From the NCBI GenBank assembly GCA_051984675.1, contig JBPYFK010000039.1, positions 1-64,000 of the forward strand: a stretch of DNA of 64,000 nucleotides. The letters are read 5' to 3'. The stretch is from JBPYFK01 sp051984675 (lineage in GTDB: Bacteria; Actinomycetota; Actinomycetes; Mycobacteriales; Pseudonocardiaceae). The position numbers and the translations under genes are program-made. The notes below the pieces were generated by a model. It did not search any database. It saw nothing but the letters and a program-made list of their open reading frames with translations, and was not told the origin of the DNA. Numbering within the stretch: position 1 is the stretch's first letter; the number at the start of each line of letters is the position of its first letter. Below are positions 1 through 8,389 of this stretch, piece by piece.

Positions 1-1066
1 TCGGGAGCCACATAGTTGATCAGCACGCCGACGAGCATGGCGACGAAGCTGACCGCGATGGCTCGCGCGGGCACGGCTCGGGTGTTGAGACGGCTGACGC
101 CGCGTGGCGCCTGCCCGTCTTGCGACAGGGTGCGCAGCATTCGACCGGTCGAGTAAATCCCACTGTTGCAGGACGACAGGGCGGCGGAAGTCACTACGAC
201 GTTCACCACGCTCGCGGCGGCGGGAATGCCGATCAAGGTGAAGGCGTAGACGAACGGGCTGCCCTGGGCGTGGAACTGGTTCCAGGGTACGAGGACCGTC
301 AGCGCGGTGAGCGCCCCGACGTAGAAGATCAGGATGCGCCACATCACCGAGTTGATCGCGGGCGGCAGCACCTTCCGCGGGTTGGTGCTCTCGCTGGCGG
401 TCTGGCCGACCATTTCCACGCCCACGAACGCGAACATGACGATCTGGAAAGACAACAGCGCGGCGGTCGAGCCGTTCGGGAAGAGACCGCCATGGGTCCA
501 GATGTTGCTCACGGCCGCGGTCTTGCCGACGCCGTGGAAGTCGAACACCAGGATCAGCGCGGCCAGCACGATCAGCCCGACGATGGCCAGCACCTTGATG
601 AGTGCGAACCAGAACTCGAACTCGCCGAAGAGCTTCACCGCGATCAGGTTGACCCCGCTGAGCACGATCAGCGCGCTCAGCGCGGGAATCCACTGTGGAA
701 TGTGGGGAAACCAGAACTGGAAGTACTTGCCGACGGCGGTGATCTCAGCCATGCCGGTGACGATCCACACCAGCCAGTAGCCCCAGCCGGTGGCAAACCG
801 GGCCCACGGCCCCACGAACTCCCCGGCGTACTCGGCGAAAGAACCGCTGACCGGGCGGTACATCAGCAGCTCGCCCAACGCCCGCATGACGAGGAAGATC
901 ATCAAGCCGCGATCGCGTAGATCGCGATGAGGCCGGGGCCGACCTGATGCAGGGCCTTTCCCGAACCCAGGAACAACCCGACTCCGATCGCGCCGCCCAG
1001 CGCGATCATGTTGATATGCCGACTGCTCAGTCCCCGGTGGTATTCCTCGGTCGGTGGCTGACTCAT
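1..1066 (-). pseudogene. Amino-acid permease (APC family), frameshifted, 3' end outside window
   Basis: The start at 1066 (MSQPPTEEYHRGLSSRHINM) is followed by the conserved first transmembrane segment of bacterial amino-acid/proton symporters (ALGGAIGVGLFLGSG). This frame stops at 902-904. From about 903 leftward another minus-strand frame continues the family without a break (LMIFLVMRALGELLMYRPVSGSF, then FAEYAGEFVGPW) to the window edge. The expected codons at the junction are GCG-GGC-TTG but the sequence reads GCG-GCTTG, so one G is missing. A GGAG lies 9 nt before the ATG. It would import a neutral amino acid across the membrane; the CycA/AnsP/GabP-like subfamily cannot be separated here. 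A real one-base deletion makes it a pseudogene; a sequencing error in a G-run is equally possible. Confidence 0.75.
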
Positions 1067-1350
1067 CTGCGAAAACTCCGTTCGTGCGGCAACCCTGCCG
1101 CTGGGTCGGGCCAGATCGATGTCGCGAACGCCGCACGTGCGCTCGACCAAAGCCGCGTCTGGCGTGTCGCAGAACACGATGAGGTACCAACCACACGCCG
1201 TCACTGTCCCGCCAGCACAATCTGGCCCGAGTTGGTGGTGGCCGAACAACATCACCTCGGCTCCGCAAACGCCAGGTCACGCAGGGCTCGCGGCCTCCGG
1301 CGCCACGAGCGCGGCGAGCGAGAACCAAGACCCAAGACTCAAGCAGACGC
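1067..1350. other. Intergenic region between permease and MFS transporter
   Basis: Divergent upstream region shared by the permease (leftward) and the MHS transporter (rightward). Open frames here lack family resemblance or a plausible ribosome binding site. The only clear element is the promoter listed at its right end; no tRNA, repeat or strong hairpin was seen. Confidence 0.5.
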
Positions 1351-1379
1351 TTGACGCAGACTGGAATACCTCTTAAGTT
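1351..1379 (+). promoter_or_regulatory. Sigma-70-type promoter of the MHS transporter
   Basis: TTGACG at 1351-1356, a 17-bp spacer, and TAAGTT at 1374-1379 match the housekeeping consensus. Transcription would begin near 1386, giving a leader of about 85 nt before the ATG at 1471. Confidence 0.55.
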
Positions 1380-1470
1380 ACACAGATATTTCAGTCCGCC
1401 GGCCAAGGGCGATCATGAATCGACGCCCCTGTATGTCAGTGCCATACATGAGACGAGATGGAGCGCCAGG

Positions 1471-2919
1471 ATGAGCGGGGCGAGCGAGGAGCCGCGGCCT
1501 GCGGTCGGCCAGATAGCCATCGAGGACGCGCAGACCATTCGTCGCGCGACGATGGCCGCCACCGTGGGAAACGTCGCCGAATGGTACGACTTCGGTCTCT
1601 ATTCGTACCTCGCCGCCATTGCCATCGAGCATGTGTTCTTCCCCGAGGCCGGAATCTGGGCGACGGTATTCGCGCTGGGCACGTTCGCCGCCGCGTTCTT
1701 GGTCCGCCCGCTCGGCGGACTCGTCCTCGGGCCGCTGGGTGACCGGATCGGTCGCACCAGGGTCCTCGCCGCCACCGTGTTCCTGATGGCGGGGGCGACC
1801 GCGCTGCTCGGACTCGTTCCCAGCTACGGCGCACTCGGCGTCGCGGCCCCGTTGATCGTGCTGTTCATCCGCATGCTGCAGGGCTTCTCCGCGGGTGGCG
1901 AGTACACCGGGGCGCTGACCCTCATCGCCGAGTACGCCCCGGACCGGCGACGCGGTTACTTCGGCAGCTGGCTGGAGTTCGGCACACTGGTCGGGTACAC
2001 GCTCGGCGCGGGGATCTCCGCGATCCTGATCGGCACGCTGCCACAGGACCAGCTGTTGGCCTGGGGATGGCGGTTGCCCTTCATGCTCGGCCTGCCGGTG
2101 AGTGTCATCGGGATCTACCTCCGGCTGCGCCTGGAGGAGACTCCCGCATTCCGGCAGCTGATGGAGCGTTCACCAGCCCTGGCCACCATGGCACTGCGGC
2201 GCGTGTTCCAGATCTTGGTGACCCATTACCGCTCACCGGCGCTGATCGCGGGTGGATTGATCGTGACCTGGAACGTCACCAACTACGTGCTGACGAACTA
2301 CGTGCCGACCTATCTGACCGACACCCTGCCGCACTACGGCAAGAGCGGGACCAGCGACGCGCTGTCGACCACGCTCCAAGTGGCCGTCATGCTGGCGATG
2401 CTGTGCGGCATCGTGTTTCTCGGTAAGCTCAGCGACCGGATCGGGAGAAAGCCGATCCTGATCACCGGCAGCGTCTCGCTCGTCGTTCTCGGCCTGCCCT
2501 CGGTGTGGCTGCTGAGAGCGGGGTTACCCGGCCAGGTTCTCGGCTTGCTGATCATGGGCTGCACCCTGCTCTGCTTCGCGGCGGTGACTCCCTCGACGCT
2601 GCCCGCGCTCTTTCCCACCTTGATCCGATACGGCGGTCTCGCCATCATCTTCAACGTATTCGTGTCGGCGTTCGCGGGCACCGCGCCCACGGTCATCGGG
2701 GTCGCGGTGACGACAACTGGCAACCTCGACTGGCCTGGCTACTACCTCATTGGGGCAGGTGTGATCGGGCTTGTGAGCGCCTTGTTCCTCAAGGAGTCAG
2801 CCGGACAGCCGCTCGCAGGGGCGGCACCGCTGGCGTCGAGCGCGGATCTGCCCGCACCAAAGCTCTCGAAAGACGGTGTGCCGTTGGAAGACCGCTCGAC
2901 GCGCAAGTGGAGACCCTGA
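1471..2919 (+). CDS. MFS transporter, metabolite:H+ symporter (MHS/ProP-like) family
   Basis: About 482 residues and 12 predicted membrane segments. The N-terminus has the MHS signature NVAEWYDFGLYSYLA, in which the Asp lies in the first membrane segment. The loop 2-3 motif PLGGLVLGPLGDRIGRTR and its second-half copy GKLSDRIGRKP are both present. Family members use the proton gradient to import osmolytes or organic acids such as proline, betaine, citrate or shikimate; the substrate cannot be read from sequence. The start at 1471 was chosen because family similarity begins just after it; upstream codons in frame extend into the promoter. The gene runs tail-to-tail with a LysR gene that is divergent from an amine oxidase, which suggests uptake of an N-methylated or amino substrate (inference). 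Confidence 0.85.
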   Translation: MSGASEEPRPAVGQIAIEDAQTIRRATMAATVGNVAEWYDFGLYSYLAAIAIEHVFFPEAGIWATVFALGTFAAAFLVRPLGGLVLGPLGDRIGRTRVLAATVFLMAGATALLGLVPSYGALGVAAPLIVLFIRMLQGFSAGGEYTGALTLIAEYAPDRRRGYFGSWLEFGTLVGYTLGAGISAILIGTLPQDQLLAWGWRLPFMLGLPVSVIGIYLRLRLEETPAFRQLMERSPALATMALRRVFQILVTHYRSPALIAGGLIVTWNVTNYVLTNYVPTYLTDTLPHYGKSGTSDALSTTLQVAVMLAMLCGIVFLGKLSDRIGRKPILITGSVSLVVLGLPSVWLLRAGLPGQVLGLLIMGCTLLCFAAVTPSTLPALFPTLIRYGGLAIIFNVFVSAFAGTAPTVIGVAVTTTGNLDWPGYYLIGAGVIGLVSALFLKESAGQPLAGAAPLASSADLPAPKLSKDGVPLEDRSTRKWRP

Positions 2920-2949
2920 TCGTCCAGGGTGGCTGCGACAAGGTCGGCT

Positions 2950-3882
2950 CTACGACTCGGCCTGGGTGACCGAACTTGTCTGTTCCCGCGCTTCGCGGAC
3001 GACTTCGGCGAACAGATCGGTGATCGCTGAGATGGCCGCTGGTGGGGGCTGTTCGCGGCGGACAAGGACGATGTGGCGTTCGACGCGTTCGGCCAGTTCG
3101 ATCTTGCGCAGCCCGCTGTCGCGCAGCAGGTCTTTCATCAGGTCGGTCATGGGCATGACTCCCAAGCCTTGGGAAGCGAGGGCGAGGGAGGTGCGGGTGT
3201 CGGTGACTTCGTGCGCTACCTGGGGTTCGAAGTTGGCGAGCCGGCAGGCCGCGTAAAGCGCTTGGGCGTACTGGGTATGCGCGGGCGGCAGGATCCAGCG
3301 CCAGTCTCTTGCGGTCTCCAGCGGCACAGCGCCCGGTGCGTAGCGGTCGGTGGTGACGGCCAAGCCGAAGCGCTCGGTGTGGAGCCGGACGAGTTCGGTT
3401 CGGGGTTCTCGTGGCATGGGGGCGTGGGAGTAGTCGATTCCGAGTGCGATGTCGACTTCGCCGTCCCGGACGGCGGTCGCGGTTTCGTCAACCGCGAACT
3501 CGCGGCTGGTGATGCTGACCTTCGGATACCGGGTCGATGCCTTGGCGATCGTGGGCACGAGCAGTACCGATGCTGTCGTGGCGAACGTGCCCACGCGGAT
3601 AGGCCCAGTCACCTCTTCCTCGTCGGTTTGCAGGGCAGCTCTGGCGTGGGCTTCTGCCCGCAGCATCCGTTCGGCATGCTCGGCCAAGATCATCCCGCTG
3701 CGCGTGAGCTGAACCCCGCGTCCCGACTTGGTCAGCAAACTCGTGTGGGTCACCTTCTCCAGGTTGGCGAGCTGTTGCGAGATGGCGCCCGTGGTGTAGC
3801 CCAGCGATGCGGCCGCGGCGGCCATCGTGCCGCGCCGTGCCAGTTCGCGCACAGCTCGGAGTTGACCCATCGTCAGGTCCAT
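2950..3882 (-). CDS. LysR-family transcriptional regulator
   Basis: 310 residues. The N-terminal winged helix (about residues 4-62) reads MGQLRAVRELARRGTMAAAAASLGYTTGAISQQLANLEK in overlapping parts, the usual LysR recognition region, followed by the helical linker and a periplasmic-binding-protein-like effector domain (about 90-295). An ATG at 3882 or 3870 could start it. It is divergent from the FAD oxidoreductase at 4056 and probably controls it and possibly the MHS transporter. LysR proteins usually bind the divergent promoter and respond to a pathway metabolite; none can be named here. Confidence 0.88.
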   Translation of the reverse strand: MDLTMGQLRAVRELARRGTMAAAAASLGYTTGAISQQLANLEKVTHTSLLTKSGRGVQLTRSGMILAEHAERMLRAEAHARAALQTDEEEVTGPIRVGTFATTASVLLVPTIAKASTRYPKVSITSREFAVDETATAVRDGEVDIALGIDYSHAPMPREPRTELVRLHTERFGLAVTTDRYAPGAVPLETARDWRWILPPAHTQYAQALYAACRLANFEPQVAHEVTDTRTSLALASQGLGVMPMTDLMKDLLRDSGLRKIELAERVERHIVLVRREQPPPAAISAITDLFAEVVREAREQTSSVTQAES

Positions 3883-3889
3883 ATAGACA

Positions 3890-3920
3890 TGCTAAACGGT
3901 TTGATCCAAAAATCATCGAT
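3890..3920. promoter_or_regulatory. Candidate LysR binding region in divergent promoter
   Basis: An AT-rich patch between the LysR gene and the oxidoreductase holds two short inverted repeats: AAAC-G-GTTT at 3894-3902 and TGAT-CCAAAA-ATCA at 3902-3915. Location and dyad symmetry fit a LysR target; no strict T-N11-A box was confirmed. Confidence 0.35.
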
Positions 3921-4055
3921 AGTGCTGAGCGATCTTCGTGCGTAGCTTCTGAGTAACCCACCGCCAGGTGGTCTGGATCACGAAGAACGCGCCGCTGCGC
4001 GAACCACGTGTGCCGTCGATGGGTGCCGCGTGCGATCGATGTTGAAGGGTGATTC

Positions 4056-5234
4056 ATGGGAGCCGTTGTGGGTTGTCAAGCCGAGCTTCCCCGCCATGCG
4101 GAGGTGGTCGTGATCGGCGGAGGGATCGTCGGCGCCAGCATCGCCTACCACCTCGCCGAGGCCGGTGTCACCGATGTCGTGGTCGTCGAGCGCGACCAGA
4201 TCGCTTCGGGCTCCTCGGGCAAGCCCATTGGTGGGTTACGGGCGCAGTTCTCCGATCCGCTCAACATCGCGCTGGGTGCGCGCAGCCTGCGGACCTTTGA
4301 CCGGTTTCAGTCCTTGGTGGGCACCGACATCGCGATGCAGCGGGTGGGTTACCTGTTCCTGCTGCGTGATCAGGGGGATCTCACTCGGTTTGAGCGCAGC
4401 GTGGCGGTGCAGAACGACATGGGCGTGCGCAGTCGGATGATCTCGGCAGCCGAAGCGCAGCGATTGTGCCCGTACGTGCGGAGCGAGAACGTTCTCGGTG
4501 CCGCGTTCTCCCCGGACGACGGCCATGCCCGACCGCCTGCGGCGGCGCGCGGCTTCCTGCGGGCCGCCGAGACCTGCGGGGTGCGCGTTTGCGAACACAC
4601 CGCCGTGGTCGACATCAGCACCGACGGTGCTCGCCACATCCGGGAGGTCCGAACTGACCGAGGGACGGTGCGGACCTCGACGGTGATCATCGCCGCCGGG
4701 GCTTGGTCGAAGTCTCTGGGCGCGATGGTCGGCGTCGATCTACCGGTCGAGCCGCTTCGCCGGCAACTCGTCGTGACGCCGCCGCTGATCCCGGTGCCGC
4801 CGCGCATTCCGTTCACGATCGATTTTTCGACCTCGCTGTATTTCCACAATTCCGAGGATGGGCTGCTGCTGGGGATGTCCGACCCGACCGAGGAGTACGG
4901 ATTCAAGACCCAGTATTCCGATGAGTGGCTGCCTGCGTTCCACGAGGCGGCCCGGGTGTGTGCGCCGGAGTTGGTCGGCTTGCCGGTCGAACGTGGCTGG
5001 GCAGGGCTGTACGAGATGACGCCGGACTGCAACGCGCTGATCGGTGAGAGCGACTCGGTGGGGCGTGTGCTGTATGCGGCTGGATTTTCCGGGCATGGCT
5101 TCTTGCAAGCCCCGGCCGTGGGTGAAGTGATTCGCGATCTGTATCTCGGGGTGCCGCCGTTTGTGGACGTGACGCCGCTGTCGGCACAGCGGCTCGACGG
5201 AAGGCCCATTCACCGGGAGCACAACGTGGTCTGA
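4056..5234 (+). CDS. FAD-dependent amine/amino-acid oxidoreductase (DAO family)
   Basis: 392 residues. The N-terminal dinucleotide fold has GGGIVG at residues 21-26 within VVVIGGGIVGASIAYHLAEAG, followed by an acidic strand end (VVVERD) and the SGSSGKPIGGLRAQF segment typical of the sarcosine oxidase beta / D-amino-acid dehydrogenase group. The C-terminal FAD contact GFSGHGFLQAPAVGEVIRDL is intact. Expected reaction: FAD-linked oxidation of a secondary amine or amino acid (sarcosine, dimethylglycine, proline, D-amino acid). It stands alone without the alpha, gamma or delta subunits of sarcosine oxidase, so a monomeric enzyme is likelier. Divergent from the LysR gene at 3882. Confidence 0.85.
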   Translation: MGAVVGCQAELPRHAEVVVIGGGIVGASIAYHLAEAGVTDVVVVERDQIASGSSGKPIGGLRAQFSDPLNIALGARSLRTFDRFQSLVGTDIAMQRVGYLFLLRDQGDLTRFERSVAVQNDMGVRSRMISAAEAQRLCPYVRSENVLGAAFSPDDGHARPPAAARGFLRAAETCGVRVCEHTAVVDISTDGARHIREVRTDRGTVRTSTVIIAAGAWSKSLGAMVGVDLPVEPLRRQLVVTPPLIPVPPRIPFTIDFSTSLYFHNSEDGLLLGMSDPTEEYGFKTQYSDEWLPAFHEAARVCAPELVGLPVERGWAGLYEMTPDCNALIGESDSVGRVLYAAGFSGHGFLQAPAVGEVIRDLYLGVPPFVDVTPLSAQRLDGRPIHREHNVV

Positions 5235-5270
5235 CTCGGCCCCCGACCCCTCCCCCGCCCTTCCGCCACA

Positions 5271-5291
5271 TCAGCCTGAACCACAGGTTGA
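5271..5291. terminator. Weak hairpin between convergent genes
   Basis: TCAGCCTG and CAGGTTGA form a stem with one mismatch around a 5-nt loop, between the stop of the oxidoreductase and the stop of the hydrolase. There is no T-run; assignment rests on position. Confidence 0.25.
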
Positions 5292-5369
5292 AGCAAGGAG
5301 AGGGGCCGAACTGGTCCGCGAAGCTCAAAACCGCCCACCGGAAGCCGTGAGACCCCGTGGAGACGCCAG

Positions 5370-6296
5370 TTACGGACAGCTGTCGCGCCCATTGGGTGTT
5401 TGACCCCGTATGAAGTCATTGACGATCGTCGCTACGACCTCAGGACGTTCCATCGGAACCAGATGACCACCATCAACGAGTTCCAAGTGTGCTGCCCTCA
5501 TGCGCCCGCAAAGGCGTCCTACGGAACCCGGAGACGCGATACCGTCGCCCCTCCCGGTCAACAGGAGAGTTCGCGCATCCACTTTGGCGGCGTAGTCAGC
5601 GAATGGGGTCTCGTCGTAGCTGAGCACGCTCTGCACCATCGCTTGCGTACTGGCCCGCTGGTAGTTCGTATAGTCGTGTTCGAGGATCTGCCTGCGGCGG
5701 ACCGGGTCCTTCGTCTTGATGACGAACAGGCTGGACAGGTACACAGCGGCGCGGCTGGCCAGCCAGACCTGACGGGCGCGCTGCGGCAGCAGCGCCCCGA
5801 CGCGATAGTAGAGCTTTCCCACCGGTGCCATCCGGCTGTCGGCCGTGGACACCGGGTTGAGCAGGCAGAGGCTCTTCAGACCCGTGCCGTACATGCCCGC
5901 ATAGACCAGCGCGATGGACGCGCCGAGCGAATGCCCGACAAGGTGAAAATCGTCCAGGCCAAGCGCCACACGAAACTCCTCAAGCGCCACCGCATAGTTC
6001 TCCAGCGTGTGTGGAGCACGCAGGGCGGCTGACGCTCCGTAGCCGGGAAGGTCTGGGGCGACGACGTTGGCTTCACGAAGTCCGAAGAGCATCTCCGCCA
6101 GACCCGCATGATCACCGCCGAGGCCGTGAAGAACCACCACGCTGTCTAGGTGATCCGAGCCGGTATGCCAGTACGCCCACTCCCCAGCCCCCACCACCGA
6201 GTGCCGCGGAAACGCCGAGCCGGATATCGGCGGACGAGCTAGGCTCGGAAAACTCGACACGGGACCTTCCTTCATGCTGGCAGCGACCGTGATCAT
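5370..6296 (-). CDS. Alpha/beta-fold hydrolase
   Basis: About 308 residues from the ATG at 6296, which has AGGAG 10 nt upstream; a later ATG at 6275 is possible. Features in order: the oxyanion loop VVLHGLGGDH, strand-turn APDLPGYGAS, the nucleophile elbow LVGHSLGASIAL (Ser), an Asp in LLTGRGDGIASP, and the catalytic His in LVDGGHLVPMERPE. It hydrolyses an ester, lactone or similar small substrate in the cytoplasm; the substrate is unknown. A hydrophobic cap region (about residues 150-210) separates the elbow from the acid. Divergent from a TetR/OYE operon. Confidence 0.82.
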   Translation of the reverse strand: MITVAASMKEGPVSSFPSLARPPISGSAFPRHSVVGAGEWAYWHTGSDHLDSVVVLHGLGGDHAGLAEMLFGLREANVVAPDLPGYGASAALRAPHTLENYAVALEEFRVALGLDDFHLVGHSLGASIALVYAGMYGTGLKSLCLLNPVSTADSRMAPVGKLYYRVGALLPQRARQVWLASRAAVYLSSLFVIKTKDPVRRRQILEHDYTNYQRASTQAMVQSVLSYDETPFADYAAKVDARTLLLTGRGDGIASPGSVGRLCGRMRAAHLELVDGGHLVPMERPEVVATIVNDFIRGQTPNGRDSCP

Positions 6297-6393
6297 AGAA
6301 GGTCGGCTCCTGGTGCCCGCCGGCTCCTCCACCGCGGCGTGGCCGGTGTGCACGCGTGGCGACAGAACAGGTCACACGTGGGCCTGCATCAAA

Positions 6394-6440
6394 CAGTGAT
6401 TGATTCAGTGATTGAACTCGCCGCTTCGGAGTGCTCTACT
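6394..6440 (+). promoter_or_regulatory. Promoter and repeat operator of TetR/OYE operon
   Basis: The direct repeat CAGTGATTGA occurs at 6394-6403 and 6406-6415, and TTCA-GTGAT-TGAA forms a small dyad. A -35 TTGAAC (6412-6417), 17-bp spacer and -10-like TCTACT (6435-6440) place transcription close to the GTG at 6447, so the mRNA may be leaderless. Autoregulation by the TetR protein is inferred. Confidence 0.4.
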
Positions 6441-6446
6441 GAGATC

Positions 6447-7064
6447 GTGTCCACGAAGGTGACGGCTGGTGATCAGGTCGAGGCCAGTACGCGGCGTCGG
6501 TTGCTCGCGGCGGCCGAGCGGCTGTTGCTCGAGGCTGGCTACGACAACGTGTCCGTGCGGGCGATCAACACCGCGGCAGCGATGAACCCGGCTGCGGTCC
6601 ACTACCACTTCGGTTCGAAGGACGGGCTGGTGTCGGCGCTGCTGGAGGAGCGTTTGGCGCCGCTGTGGCAGGACCAGCTCGCCAAGCTCGCCGACCGCCG
6701 GCAGCGAGGCTGGGTGCCGAGTGTGTCGGAGCTGGTCGACGTGGTGCTGGCGCCGTTGGTCGATCTTGCGGCCGACCCGATCGGGAGGTTGCACCTGCAC
6801 CTGTTGGCCCGGGTGGTGTTGGCTCGCAAGCGACTGGTTTGGACATCGCGCTGGTTCGGTCTGGCGCCGTGGGTGGAGCTGCTGTGTGCCGCGCGGCCGG
6901 ATCTGCCCGAGGCGGAGGCGCAGCGGCGATGGCGCTTGGCGTTCGGCCTCATCCTGCAGTCGTTCGGTGACCCGCTTGCGGACATCCCGCGCGTTGGACA
7001 GGTCGCGGTGGACACGCTGCGGGCTTTCGTTGTCGCCGGCCTGGACGCGCGGGAGCGTCTATGA
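6447..7064 (+). CDS. TetR-family transcriptional regulator
   Basis: About 205 residues from GTG 6447. The HTH (about residues 10-55) reads TRRRLLAAAERLLLEAGYDNVSV, then INTAAAMNPAAVHYHFGSKDGLVSALLEERL, the standard TetR_N pattern. The C-terminal domain resembles the TetR_C group with a hydrophobic ligand pocket (VLARKRLVWTSRWFGLAPWVELL). The start was placed at GTG because the upstream codons are not conserved and overlap the promoter repeat. Its stop overlaps the start of the OYE gene (ATGA), so the two are co-translated and the enzyme's substrate may be the inducer. Confidence 0.85.
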   Translation: MSTKVTAGDQVEASTRRRLLAAAERLLLEAGYDNVSVRAINTAAAMNPAAVHYHFGSKDGLVSALLEERLAPLWQDQLAKLADRRQRGWVPSVSELVDVVLAPLVDLAADPIGRLHLHLLARVVLARKRLVWTSRWFGLAPWVELLCAARPDLPEAEAQRRWRLAFGLILQSFGDPLADIPRVGQVAVDTLRAFVVAGLDARERL

Positions 7065-8236
7065 CGGTCCCGGACGTGTTCGCTCCCGCGCAGCTCGGCC
7101 CGGTGCGGTTGCGCAACCGGATCATCAAGGCGGCGACCTTCGAAGGAATGACGCCGGAAGGCCAGGTCACGGATCGACTTGTCGACTTCCATCTGCGTCC
7201 GGCGCGGGGTGGGGTCGGCATGACCACCCTCGCCTACTGCGCGGTGTCCCCCGAGGGCCGGACCGATCGCCACCAGATCTGGATGCGCCCTGAAGCCGTT
7301 CCCGGCTTGCGCCGGCTTACCGAAGCCATACATGCCGAAGGCGCGGCGGTAAGCGCGCAGCTCGGGCACGCCGGACCGGTCGCGAACGCCGCGTCGAACC
7401 GCGTGCCCGCCTTGGCGCCGAGCGCCCAGCTCAGCCCGCTGAGCATGCGGATCACGCGGGCGGCGAAGCTCGCGGACCTCGACCGCATCACTACTGCCCA
7501 CGCGACAGCGGCGCGGCTGGCGCGGGAGTCCGGGTTCGATACGGTGGAAATCCATTTCGGACATAACTACCTGGTCAGCGCGTTCCTCAGTCCACGGTTG
7601 AATCGGCGCACCGACCGCTACGGCGGTTCGCTTCGCAACCGGGCCCGGCTGGCCCTGGACATCGCGCGTTCGGTCCGCGACGCGGTGGGCGACCGTATGG
7701 CGATCATCGCGAAGCTGAACATGGACGACGGCGTGCCGGGTGGTCTCTGGCTTGACGAGAGCCTCCAGGTGGGACAGTGGTTGGAATCCGACGGCTCGGT
7801 GGACGCGCTCGAACTGACCGCGGGCAGCTCTCTGCTCAACCCGATGTACCTGTTCACCGGAGACGCGCCGGTGCGGGAATTCGCCGCCGCGTTTCCCGCT
7901 CCGCAGCGCTGGGGAATCCAGGTCGCTGGTGGGGCGTTCCTGCGCCAGTATCCCTACCAGGAGGCGTATCTGCTGGACCGTGCCCGGCAGTTCCGCGCGG
8001 CGCTGGGAATGCCGCTGATCCTGCTCGGCGGCATCACCCACAAGCGGACCATGGATCTCGCCGCGGCCGAGGGTTTCTCGTTCGTCGCGATGGCCCGGGC
8101 GCTGCTGCGCGAGCCCGACCTGCTCCGGCGCATCCAGTCTGCCCCGTCCACCCGTTCGTTGTGCGTGCACTGCAACAAGTGCATGCCGACGATCTATCGG
8201 GGAACCCACTGCGTACTCGCGCCAGAGCAACACTGA
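7061..8236 (+). CDS. NADH:flavin oxidoreductase, Old Yellow Enzyme family
   Basis: 391 residues. An FMN-binding TIM barrel: FAPAQLGPVRLRNRIIKAAT at the N-terminus, AQLGHAGP (strand 3), the FDTVEIHFGHNYLVSAFLSP stretch with His/Asn for substrate binding, NRRTDRYGGSLRNRARL, and ILLGGITHKRTMDLA plus FVAMARALLREPDLL for phosphate binding. The C-terminal Cys cluster is CVHCNKC, as seen in the longer dienoyl-CoA reductase relatives, but the Fe-S/FAD extension of those enzymes is absent. It probably reduces an activated C=C bond or another oxidised substrate with NAD(P)H. Overlaps the TetR gene by 4 nt. Confidence 0.87.
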   Translation: MTVPDVFAPAQLGPVRLRNRIIKAATFEGMTPEGQVTDRLVDFHLRPARGGVGMTTLAYCAVSPEGRTDRHQIWMRPEAVPGLRRLTEAIHAEGAAVSAQLGHAGPVANAASNRVPALAPSAQLSPLSMRITRAAKLADLDRITTAHATAARLARESGFDTVEIHFGHNYLVSAFLSPRLNRRTDRYGGSLRNRARLALDIARSVRDAVGDRMAIIAKLNMDDGVPGGLWLDESLQVGQWLESDGSVDALELTAGSSLLNPMYLFTGDAPVREFAAAFPAPQRWGIQVAGGAFLRQYPYQEAYLLDRARQFRAALGMPLILLGGITHKRTMDLAAAEGFSFVAMARALLREPDLLRRIQSAPSTRSLCVHCNKCMPTIYRGTHCVLAPEQH

Positions 8237-8260
8237 ATCTCAGGAATGTCAGACATGTCG

Positions 8261-8275
8261 GTCCCGAGCCGGGAC
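8261..8275 (+). terminator. Short GC hairpin after OYE gene
   Basis: GTCCCG-AGC-CGGGAC, 25 nt past the OYE stop and about 115 nt before the ligase. It is a candidate terminator without a T-run, as is usual in high-GC actinobacteria. Confidence 0.35.
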
Positions 8276-8389
8276 GGGAGCGACGGCGCGCGGGCGCGCT
8301 CTTGATGGCGGGTTGGCTGTCCTGACACCGGGTACTCCCTGGACAGGACGAAGAACGACAGATCAGCCCCGCCGATATGAGCGAGGTCG

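Noticed and set aside
5236..5309. TCGGCCCC / GGGGCCGA inverted repeat
   Set aside because: Loop of 58 nt; likely chance pairing in GC-rich DNA.
6602..8233. Minus-strand open frame of 543 codons across TetR and OYE genes
   Set aside because: Shadow of two well-supported plus-strand genes; no start signals or motifs.
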